Source: Phoronis australis (taxonomy: Eukaryota > Phoronida > Phoronidae). Taken from it: DNA of 64,000 bases. A model generated the notes under the pieces. The model ran no database searches. It saw only the letters and a program-made list of their open reading frames with translations, and was not told where the DNA came from. Of the stretch, positions 54,374-64,000 are shown one piece after another. The translations under genes and the position numbers were made by a program. The stretch covers positions 1 to 64,000 of the forward strand of contig NMRA01000607.1 of assembly GCA_002633005.1 (NCBI GenBank), in the 5' to 3' direction. Positions within the stretch are counted from its first letter, which is position 1. Each line of letters begins with the position of its first letter.

Positions 54374-54413
54374 ATGGCTGAAGTGGTCGGTGATTGCGCG
54401 AAGATGAGTTTAG
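54374..54413 (+). CDS. NARS1: AsnRS paralogue 2, exon 1 with start codon
   Basis: ATG plus 12 codons and one extra G before GTGAGG. The G pairs with GA of exon 2 to give Gly, then EIYT. Phase, donor and length suit the short first exon of the animal gene. This short exon is supported by phase and context rather than by strong similarity. Confidence 0.65.
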
Positions 54414-57400
54414 GTGAGGAGTATTTACTTTTGAAGAACTTTTTCACTTAAAATTTTAAACCGGCTTCAGATGTCTTAGCAGGTTCACTGCTGAGAATGA
54501 AACCAGACTGGGGCTTGGCTGAGACACGTCGTACTCGTAGTCGTCGTACAGCCGTAGAGAGGTGTCCTTGCCTGTGGAGGCCGTCCACGTCTTTAAACTT
54601 TTTCATTTCGAGAAAATACTTTCACCTTTGGACTTCATTCCTTCAACGGCTTTGTTGACTCGGACATTTTTCAACAAAGACTTCTGGCATAAGAAATCCG
54701 GATTAATCTCCACCATGACCCTTGCCCTTGCCTTAGCCTTGGCCTTGTTCAATCTGGAAGAATTTAAAGCAAAGGTGGCCTTCAATGTTTAAAGGGTGTT
54801 TTTGAGTTCCAGTAACGTGAATTTAGTAGTTTAGCCAGGGCGAGTGTAATTTTTGAAAAGCTTCCACCTATTGATAAATTGTGAGCCAATACACTTATAC
54901 ACTACCAGACAATATGCCGGCAAAGCCTTTTTCAAACCAAGCGAGTTGATCTCAATCTTTTTTACAGCGTACAACTTGACTTAAGCTAGAATTGTTGGTG
55001 ACCAGGGAGGGGGCAGAATTTCCTGATAACTTGAACAAAATACCCTCTTAGAATAGACGTACAGGCTTTGTTCCCTTGTGAGCCTTGCTATGTACCTGTG
55101 ATTCGCTGCTGCCTGATATTCTATTGGCGTCATTCTGTTTTATCGATAAATACAAAGGCCTTTTCATACGGACTTAACTCCGGTCTGAGCCAAGCGTCGA
55201 CGTACTTTGCGAAGTTAACTAAACCTTTCTTACCAGCTTGGATAGTTAATGAACATTGAAGTAAACAGTAGGTGACGCTGTTGTCATTGAAGTAATCGCA
55301 AGGTAGCGCTGCATGCTAAGATTTCTTTAATGTGACAATTTAGGAACATGTACATGTGCTAATTGACATAAAACTTATTTCTAATTCAATTGGTAATTGT
55401 TCGAACAAAGTATACAAGTTTGCAACTATTAGCAACGACACTACCCTTTAATTGTTGACGATAGCAGTGACACCTGGCAATAACTTTGATAGGACTAAAG
55501 TTGGCAGTTTATACTGCACTGCAGCGTCGACCCCCGCTGTTAAATCCACCTGTTTACTGCGAAGTCAATTGACACAGTTAACTTTGATCCAGGACCGTAC
55601 ATACTGACCGCAACTCCCCAAAAACATCGATGCGTTGATGTTAGCTGAAAGGCCAATCACAAGATAAAATATCATTTTTAATTACTGTCAGCATAGAAGC
55701 TTCTAGATTGAAGGGAACAAGCCATAACATGACCCCAATGAAAGGTCACGCAGCAGCCAATCACAGAGTAACTTGCGATCAACGAGCGTGTCATTCAATG
55801 GTGGGATTGAGATTGTACTTAAGTTAGTGTGAAGACGGCACGAGGACCTTTCATTAGTAATGCACAGTTATCACCAAGAGTAAGACAATTGACTCAGAAT
55901 TCCCTGCTTTGGCGGCTGAACTCAAATTCATTGACAGCGTAGTCTTCTTTATACCCTCTGACACAGTGCTACCTATAGTCTTCTTTCATGACCAAGAAGG
56001 AGGGGGAATTACGGAGAGATTGTAAGATTGAACGTATGATATTCTGTTATAGAATTTTGCTGCCAAAATACCTATTACCAATCATTTGCATGCTAACTGG
56101 GGAAACGTTATTTTGTATTACAAAATACTTTTATTAGTTGTACTGTATGTGTGATATGCTCTAAAAGGATTGAGAATCAGATAAGCTTCTGACAATCTCT
56201 GTGTGTCCCTTCGCTGCTCCTCAAGCGTATTACATTATGTGCGTCTCTTGTTGCTATCTAGGAGAGATTTACACATCTGAGACTAAAGGTAGTGATGAGT
56301 CCGGGGACGGGACAGCGGCCAAACCGTTCCAGTCTATTCTACAGGTATGCTTTTTCTGTTCTCCACACTTCTGCTAAAAGTGGCGTACAGGGGTCCCACA
56401 TTTTGAGAACCAGTTTTCTCCTCAGAATGTGGGGATCACATTGGTCTTCAAAATCTGGGACCCCTGTAAGTGACTATTGGCGAACAGGAATTACAAAGTT
56501 CAGGAAGATTTTCAAAAAAAGTTCATGTCCAATGACTAATCTTTCGAAATTTCAAACTCCTTCATAGACCTGTTTTCAAACTCGACACAAGTATGTCAGC
56601 TTGTCAGTGAAAGTTTCTAACTTGTTATCTCAGCAAATCAAAATAGGTTGTGAAGAGCAATAGTCTAATAGCGTGAATCTGTGCGACTTACCGCCACATT
56701 GACTTTGTTGTTGTGCTTTTACGATTTACTCTTCTTACATTTTGAAGTCATTAGGCTCAAAAGTTATCAACCAGTATTTCAACTGAATTCATTTGCCTGT
56801 GATTGAAATTTTCCAAAAAGCATTTCCTCATTTGTATCATGATTTTGAAGTAATTGTTTTGATTCTGTGTATTCCTTCAGGCTATGCGTCATGCTGGCAA
56901 GGAACCCTTTCCCACTATCTATGTTGACAGTAAAGAGGAAGGCCAGGTTGGTATTCTTTGACTTCAGCTCTTAAAGTTGCTGTAAAACTGCCTGTATGTA
57001 AAAATACTGTAAAATCTACAAATAATTACTTACACTGATCTTGTCCATTTTGCATTCTTGTCGCAACAGTATTTTGATTTTTATCTGACAAATTTTTGTC
57101 ACATTGCAAATGAAATTGCTAGTAAATCTTTCTGTTTTAAGAATTTCCATTTATTCTCTTTTTGTGTCTGAAAAGTTTCAGAATTTTTCTGTGCTCAGTT
57201 TCCCTCAGTTTTACTTTAAAAGTAAATACTTTGTTTGAATCTGGCTCTTGTGATATGGTTGGACTAGTGAGGTCAAATGAACCTTATTTTAATTAGCACA
57301 CGTTCTGTTTGTCCACCTTTGTAGGAGTGGTCGGTCGCTGCCAAGTCACAACTGAAGAAGATCCAAAAGATCTGGCAGAGGGAGCTGCACAAAGCGGCGG

Positions 57401-60400
57401 ATAAGGCGCAGAAAGAGGTGAGTGAGAGACCTGGGTCAACTCATACCAAGTTTTCGTCTGTAACCAGTAAAGTCTGAGTGCCTTACATGTCGCCTCAAAA
57501 TAAGCTCTTCTGTCCTGTTATGTAAGCAAAAATGGCCGCCCAATGGTGGCCCCATGTGTCAATTTTCTCAGGAAAGACGAGAGTGTTTCGTTTGCCTCAC
57601 GATTTAATAAACATTTTGTGTCAATTCATTTATAAAAGACTGAGTGTGAATTTTTTACCTTTTCCATTGAATGGATTTCTACAGTGTCACACGTTTGGTA
57701 CTAATAGTAGGAACTAACTATGTATAAATGGAAATTTTTATGGTAGACTGTAAAATTCTCCTGTCTGGAACAGGCTCTGAATTTTGGGACACCGAAGTTC
57801 AAGCCAAAATTCAATTTTCTTGTTAATAAAGATTGGACATGGTTGATTTTGACATTTATCACATTTCTTAAATATCGGACACAGCGGTTTGTATTGGCAG
57901 GGTCTGGATTAGCCAGTTAATGAAATCATAGAAAATAGCCGTCAACGCAATGTTTTCTTGCATCTCCATAGAGTTTAACGTGAAATTGAATGATTATTTG
58001 TCGTTAGTAATTCTTGAAGTTGGGATGGCCAGCATTGTGTATTTCTAAAATTTAGTACAAGACCAGTTTGTTAAAAGTTATTCCTTAAATGGTGAGGATA
58101 TGCCTTTATTGCTTCTTAAAAGTGTTGGTGTATAAGAATGTCAACAGATGGCGTACTGACAAGACTTATATGTGTTCTAGGAAGAAGATGCCAAACGACG
58201 TGAAGAAAATTTGGAAGAAGCAAAAAGTGTTGTTATTGAGGAAGATAAGAGTCTGCCAGCTGCCCAGACTGTGAGTTGTCAACGGCAGTATTTTGTTTAA
58301 GTTTCTTCACAAAAAGTGTTNATATTACATTATGTGCGTCTCTTGTTGCTATCTAGGAGAGATTTACACATCTGAGACTAAAGGTTGTGATGAGTCCGGG
58401 GACGGGACAGCGGCAAAACCGTTCCAGTCTATTCTACAGGTATGCTTTTTCTGTTCTCCACACTTCTGCTAAAAGTCGCGTACAGGGGTCCCACATTTTG
58501 AGAACCAGTTTTCTCCACAGAATGTGGGGATCACATTGGTCTTCAAAATCTGGGACCCCTATAAGTGACTATTGGCGAACGGGAATTACAAAGTTCAGGA
58601 AGATTTTCAAAAAAAGTTCATGTCCAATGACTTATCTTTCGAAATTTCAAACTCCTTCATAGACCTGTTTTCAAACTCGACACAAGTATGTCAGCTTGTC
58701 GGTGAAAATTTCTAACTTGTTATCTCAGCAAATCAAAATAGGTTGTGAAGAGCAATAGTCTAATAGCGTGAATCTGTGCGGCTTACCGCCACATTGACTT
58801 TGTTGTTGTGCTTTTACGATTTACTCTTCTTAAATTTTGATTTAGAAGTCATTAGGTTCAAAAGTTATCAACCAGTATTTCAACTGACTTCATTTGCCTG
58901 TGATTGAAATTTTCCAAAAAGCATTTCCTCATTTGTGTCATGATTTTGAAGTAATTGTTTTGATTCTGTGTATTCCTTCAGGCTATGCGTCATGCTGGCA
59001 AGGAACCCTTTCCCACTATCTATGTTGACAGTAAAGAGGAAGGCCAGGTTGGTATTCTTTGACTTCAGCTCTTAAAGTTTCTGTAAAACTGCCTGTACGT
59101 AAAAATGCTGTAAAATCTACAAATAATTACTTAAACTGATCTTGTCCATTTTGCATTCTTGTCGCAACAGTATTTTGATTTTTAACTGACAAATTTTTGT
59201 CACATTGCAAATGAAATTGCTAGTAAATCTTTCTATTTTAAGAATTTCCATTTATTCTCTTTTTGTGTCTGAAAAGTTTCAGAATTTTTCTGTGCTCAGT
59301 TTCCCTCAGTTTTACATTAAAAGTAAATACTTTGTTTGAATCTTGCTCTTGTGATATGGTTGGACTAGTGAGGTCAAATGAACCTTATTTTAATTAGCAC
59401 ACGTTCTGTTTGTTCACCTTTGTAGGAGTGGTCGGTCGCTGCCAAGTCACAACTGAAGAAGATCCAAAAGATCTGGCAGAGGGAGCAGCACAAAGCAGCG
59501 GATAAGGCGCAGAAAGAGGTGAGTGAGAGACCTGGGTCAACTCATACCAAGTTTTCGTCTGTAACCAGTAAAGTCTGAGTGCCTTACATGTCGCCTCAAA
59601 ATAAGCTCTTCTGTCCTGTTATGTAAGCAAAAATGGCCGCCCAATGGTGGCCCCATGTGTCAATTTTCTCAGGAAAGACGAGAGTGTTTCGTTTGCCTCA
59701 CGATTTAATAAACATTTTGTGTCAATTCATTTATAAAAGACTGAGTGTGAATTTTTTACCTTTTCCATTGAATGGATTTCTACAGTGTCACACGTTTGGT
59801 ACTAATAGTAGGAACTAACTATGTATAAATGGAAATTTTTATGGTAGACTGTAAAATTCTCCTGTCTGGAACAGGCTCTGAATTTTGGGACACCGAAGTT
59901 CAAGCCAAAATTCAATTTTCTTGTTAATAAAGATTGGACATGGTTGATTTTGACATTTGTCAAATTTCTTAAATATCGGACACAGCGGTTTGTATTGGCA
60001 GGGTCTGGATTAGCCAGTTAATGAAATCATAGAAAATAGCCGTCAACGCAATGTTTTCTTGCATGTCCATAGAGTTTAACGTGAAATTGAATGATTATTT
60101 GTCGTTAGTAATTCTTGAAGTTGGGATGGCCAGCATTGTGTATTTCTAAAATTTAGTACAAGACCAGTTTGTTAAAAGTTATTCCTTGAATGGTGAGGAT
60201 ATGCCTTTATTGCTTCTTAAAAGTGTTGGTGTATAAGAATGTCAACAGATGGCGTACTGACAAGACTTATATGTGTTCTAGGAAGAAGATGCCAAACGAC
60301 GTGAAGAAAATTTGGAAGAAGCAAAAAGTGTTGTTATTGAGGAAGATAAGAGTCTGCCAGCTGCCCAGACTGTGAGTTGTCAACGGCAGTATTTTGTTTA

Positions 60401-63400
60401 AGTTTCTTCACAAAAAGTGTTTGAAATATTACTCTTACACTTTTTGGTTTTTTAATTATCGAGGAAATTCATGTTACTCTGTCTGTCCTTCCACTTTTAG
60501 TGGAACACTTTTTACACTAAGAGTGATATATAAATTTCTGTTGATTATATATCAGAGAAACATTTTAAAGTTGCACGCAGCGATATTTAAGTCGAGCCAA
60601 AGTCGCAAACGTGAAAATTCCTTAAGTCCAGTAAGCAGTCCTTGGTGTCAATAAGGTGGGCTAACTTGCAGTGTTAAAAAAAGAACAAAACAAACAGTGA
60701 TACTTCAAGATGTGAATGAAAACTGTGGATTTGAAGATGGCTCTGCGTATGGCTTTATTATCTACTCATGGCTGTGGTGTCAGTATTAATGTAAAATTGT
60801 TATGAAGTAGAATTACATCCAGGGCAATTGGACTTCATTTGATTCACCCTAAAGCCTGGTGGAACTGCTACTACAAACATTCATAAGAAGTCATTGATTT
60901 CTCATCAGCTAATGTAGCTTTAGGAACACACTTTTGCATTGTTCCGTTGTTTATGTTTCGATTCTCAGGTTTACTGTCGTCACACTGGATTATTTCTTCT
61001 AAACTAATACTAATCACTTCTTGTCTTTCAGGCGAAGATCCGTGACCTCGAGTCGCTTCGCGGTAAACGTATCAAGGTCAGTGGATGGGTGCATCGCCTG
61101 AGACGTCAGGGAAAGACGCTAATGTTTGCCATCCTGCGTGACGGCACGGGGTACTTACAAAGCGTCTTCACAGACAAGTTGGTGAGTGTGTGACTCCTTG
61201 AAAGCTTTTCAGTACAAGATTGGGCGGGTACTGTTTTAGTTTCGTAAAAAGGAACAACATTTTAGCGTCCGCTTTTCAAAATTGCAAACCAGTAGCGTTG
61301 GAGACATAGTTCAGCCTTCCTTAATGTTCCTGCAGTCAGTATTAATACTATGGAGGACAAACTTTTGAAAATCTATGTCAGAAAGTTCTGATGGGATTGA
61401 ATTGAAGCATTTGCATACATAATAGGTTATTGGTTAGTTATGGGACTGTTAATTGTATTGTCAGGAATGAGACGGGTTTTTAGAAAAAATATCGCTTGAG
61501 GGAGTGCAGGCCCCTCCCTTCACAGCAGGTTGCCAGGTGTTGTATCTACACATGTTTCATCATGCCTCTCTTGTGTTTCAGTGTCAAACCTACGACGCTC
61601 TCATTCTCTCCAGGGAGTCCACCATCACAGCTTACGGTACTTTGAAAGAAGTCCCCGAGGGAAAGTCGGTAAGCCAGTTGTACCGTCTTAGATTACTGCC
61701 TGTGGTTAACAGGCGACTCTTGTTTTAGGCTGGGATACACGTGAGCAGTAATAATACATTACTGTTTTCCTGCCGTGATTGTCACTGTGATGGTGAATTT
61801 TGTTTGCCTTCTGCCCTGATGACGGGAATTGTTTCAAATTAAAGCTAGACAATATGTTTAATAACTTTTCACAAAGTTCTTGAATTTTTTTCCAAATATA
61901 CTTACGTCGTTTGATTTTCAATACTTTAAAGCCATTCTAGGGACACCAACTAAATTTTTGTGCGATTAATTTTAGAGATTGTAGGGGCAGCAACTATGAA
62001 AATTTTGAATCCTAATCAAAGATCTTGATTATAATTGGAATTTTGATTGTTGGGTAAGGCATCCCCTCTCTGTGACATGGAGTTGGCCCGTCATCCAAAT
62101 TGGGTGGTCTTTCATAAATGTTTGTTACGCTTGCCAATTTTTCACATTTTTTCAAATCCTAGGCTCCCGGCAACCATGAGCTTATTGTCGATTACTGGGA
62201 GCTGGTGGGTGTGGCCCCTGCAGGTGGCGCTGACAACCTGCTCAACGAGGAAGCTCACGTAGATGTGCAACTGGACAACCGTCACATGATGATCCGAGGC
62301 GAGAACGTAGGTGACAGGAGGTGCTAAAGGGCAGGGCTCAACAGTGAGGCTAGCCGGGGTGTTCACCATATTGTAAAAAGATTTGGATTGCTGTATGAAT
62401 GGGACGGGCAGTTTAAATGTCACTAGGTGTCAGTAGCGATATTACACTCTTTCCGAGTGATTACCCATGTACACCTCTGTAATGATCACGAGTTTTTTGT
62501 GCTTGAAAAGAAATGCAACTATTATAATTGTTGTTAACTTTTCTGTAATACTTATCCCTGGTTATCTTGGCGTGACATTTTAGCACGTTAAAACCAGTTC
62601 TGCCGGCGTGTTGTTCTCAGATCAGCAGAATGACATTCAAATGGACCATTATAAGTCCCATGTTTTGGTTTAACATTCATGCCCATCTAGCAAACACGAA
62701 TGACTGAGACATGGATTTTGTTCAATGGTGATCAGGACGTTGTGTTTGCTCATTGGAAGTGAATAAGAAACCAATTTGCAGGTCATTGATTTAAGGAATA
62801 ATGTCTTCAAGTTAGCCAGAAATCTGCACTTTTAGTAACAGTAACAGGATAATTGATTAGGTGCATTCCCCTTTATCCCATTCAGATAATGAAAGGGGAA
62901 TGATATGTAGTGAATATGGAGTGTCTGTGGTCTGAAACTTATATCATTGATACCTACCTGTTTTCTTGCTGTTTACTTGTCTTCTTTACATTGTTCGTCG
63001 TCGCTGTGTGCTGAATTTGAATTGGTGCTCTCTAACAATTTTATTGTCACGATAGATCTTTGGGTTATTCATTTCTATTTCCAGACATCCAAGATCTTAA
63101 AGCTGCGCTCCGTAGTAATGCAATGTTTCAGAGAACACTACTTTAGCAGAGGTTACTTTGAGGTGAGCAGTCAACTGGTCAGTTAGTTCACTGTCCACTC
63201 TGGGCATCGGCTGGAAGTCAACTATGAATAATGAGTCCTTGTCAGGTGTTGAAGTGATGACTTCCACAGACAGGCGCAGTATTTTTTTTGTACGCGGACT
63301 ATACTTTTGGTCCTTTGAAATTCTGGTGTAGCTTTATGACATGATGTGTAACAGAAAAAAATGCCAGGTTTTGGATCACGTAGACATTTTTTCTTCGAAA

Positions 63401-63851
63401 TTTTTAACTGGTCCACCCTTTACAACATACTGGATCCTTCAGTGTTGCACAGCGCCATGTTTAGATTTCGGGCTTTGGGAAAAACGTTTTTATGACGTGA
63501 TCTTATTCAATTTCTGTTCTCCTCATGGTTTTCAGAAGATACAAAATGTGAACACAAAGTGCATTATTTTGAAACTAATAGATATCTTAAAGTAACTCTG
63601 AACACTTACTTTGCTGGTCTCAGTTGTGATGGTTATCATTTTGTCCACCAGGTGACACCGCCAACGCTAGTGCAGACACAGTGTGAAGGAGGGTCTACTT
63701 TATTCAAGTTTGATTATTTCGGTGAGCAGGCTTACCTGACTCAGTCTTCCCAGCTCTATCTAGAGACAGTCATACCAACACTGGGGGATGTCTTCTGTAT
63801 CGCCGAGTCGTACCGCGCCGAGCAGTCACGCACACGTAGACATCTAGCAGA
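54374..63851 (+). CDS. NARS1: Asparaginyl-tRNA synthetase, cytosolic-type, paralogue 2 (5' part, runs off the window)
   Basis: Exons inferred from homology, phase and GT/AG sites: E1 54374-54413; E2 56262-56344; E3 56881-56946; E4 57325-57417; E5 58181-58270; E6 61032-61181; E7 61582-61668; E8 62163-62306; E9 63085-63162; E10 63652-63851. They join in frame to about 343 codons from [15 protein letters not shown]1-E5 encode the animal N-terminal extension ([27 protein letters not shown], then a basic helical region). E6-E7 are the OB-fold anticodon-binding domain ([19 protein letters not shown]). E8-E10 start the catalytic core ([26 protein letters not shown], motif 2 [15 protein letters not shown]). 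Motif 3 and the stop lie beyond the window. The conserved sequence suggests the main housekeeping enzyme. Exons 2-5 also occur a second time at 58357-60371. Confidence 0.92.
54414..56261. other. Intron 1 of AsnRS paralogue 2
   Basis: 1.85 kb with GTGAGG donor and TGCTATCTAG acceptor. No repeats or coding segments stand out. Confidence 0.55.
56228..58320 (+). repeat. 2.1-kb direct duplication of AsnRS exons 2-5, first copy
   Basis: It covers exons 2-5 and their introns. It ends CACAAAAAGTGTT at an N (58321), after which the whole block starts again at TATTACATTATGTGCG. Confidence 0.9.
58323..60422 (+). repeat. 2.1-kb direct duplication of AsnRS exons 2-5, second copy
   Basis: It is nearly identical to the first copy, with scattered substitutions in introns and exons: GGTAGTGAT versus GGTTGTGAT (Ser to Cys) in exon 2, GAGCTGCAC versus GAGCAGCAC (Leu to Gln) in exon 4. 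A 6-bp indel (GATTTA) lies near 58840. Duplicate exons are 58357-58439, 58982-59047, 59426-59518 and 60282-60371, all with intact splice sites. The four exons sum to 332 nt, not a multiple of three, so splicing E5 to the second E2 would shift the frame. Confidence 0.9.
60423..61031. other. Intron between AsnRS exon 5 and exon 6 (paralogue 2)
   Basis: Unique sequence after the duplicated block, ending in CTTGTCTTTCAG at the exon 6 acceptor. No other feature is seen. Confidence 0.6.
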
Positions 63852-64000
63852 GTAGGTGTTGGGTGTCTTGTGAAGGAACCGTTTAAATTGTCTTCTTACT
63901 ATTTATGCTGAAAATAATACTGCTGCATAGAACCTGCAAAGCATCTAAGACAGTTGATAGACGTCAGTGCCATTATCCTATAGAGGCGATCATTATACTT
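63852..64000. other. Start of intron after AsnRS exon 10
   Basis: It begins GTAGGTGTTG (donor) in the same phase as the GTACGT donor of paralogue 1. The next exon would start G-TAT-ACN-CAC by comparison with 28693. Confidence 0.7.

Noticed and set aside
57532-57717. Repeated 61-codon ORFs in the AsnRS introns (57532, 58089, 59633, 60190) and 91-codon ORFs at 56292 and 58387.
   Set aside because: They are intronic or out-of-frame shadows that recur only because the 2.1-kb block is present twice.

Overview
The window is nuclear DNA from a multicellular animal. Genes have GT/AG introns, there are AATAAA poly(A) signals, non-LTR retrotransposons, several families of small inverted-repeat DNA transposons and tRNA-derived SINE heads. 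The gene content is asparaginyl-tRNA synthetase (two paralogues), a membrane progestin receptor (PAQR) gene, a single-exon rhodopsin-type receptor and a contactin-associated-protein-like fibrinogen domain. Together with CR1/Jockey-type LINEs whose ORF carries an in-frame 2A-like motif, this points to a marine invertebrate, most likely a deuterostome (hemichordate, echinoderm or cephalochordate). The species cannot be fixed from sequence alone. Single Ns and one 25-N run, three of them at poly-G tracts, mark assembly gaps.

Layout. About 0.7-1.4 kb: truncated copy A of a TTAA-flanked DNA transposon. 2.2-2.8 kb (+): terminal exon of a CNTNAP-like gene. 3.05-5.39 kb (-): a 5'-truncated, frameshifted LINE. 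8.4-14.5 kb: copy C of the TTAA transposon, split by a full-length 4.9-kb LINE (8777-13674, minus strand) that has an intact ~1,250-codon ORF, an A12 tail and an 8-bp target duplication. 15.78-16.02 kb: a 24-bp tandem array. 17.3-33.4 kb (+): AsnRS paralogue 1, with 13 recognisable exons; its introns hold the near-complete TTAA transposon copy B and other repeats. 35.9-36.9 kb (-): orphan rhodopsin-family GPCR. 40.5-41.5 kb (-): main coding exon of a PAQR5/7/8-like receptor. 46.8-48.5 kb: an 826-bp block present twice around an N. 49.8-50.6 kb (+): last exon of a coiled-coil protein. 54.4 kb to the window end (+): AsnRS paralogue 2, exons 1-10, running off the end, with exons 2-5 and their introns present twice around an N.

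The two AsnRS genes share exon lengths and intron phases from exon 6 to exon 10, so they arose by DNA-level duplication of an intron-bearing gene, not by retroposition. Paralogue 2 is the more conserved. Paralogue 1 keeps the class II catalytic motifs and an open frame to its stop codon, but its N-terminal extension has diverged strongly and one exon could not be found.

Most of the rest is intergenic or intronic sequence filled with small repeats: a ~250-bp family with TGCGCGCA ends (five copies), an hAT-like family with CAGTGGCGGAT ends and apparent 5-bp target duplications, a 116-bp hairpin element with perfect 22-bp arms (two copies), a ~210-bp repeat (two copies), and three tRNA-like SINE heads. 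I saw no CRISPR, rRNA gene, intact tRNA gene or bacterial-type operon.
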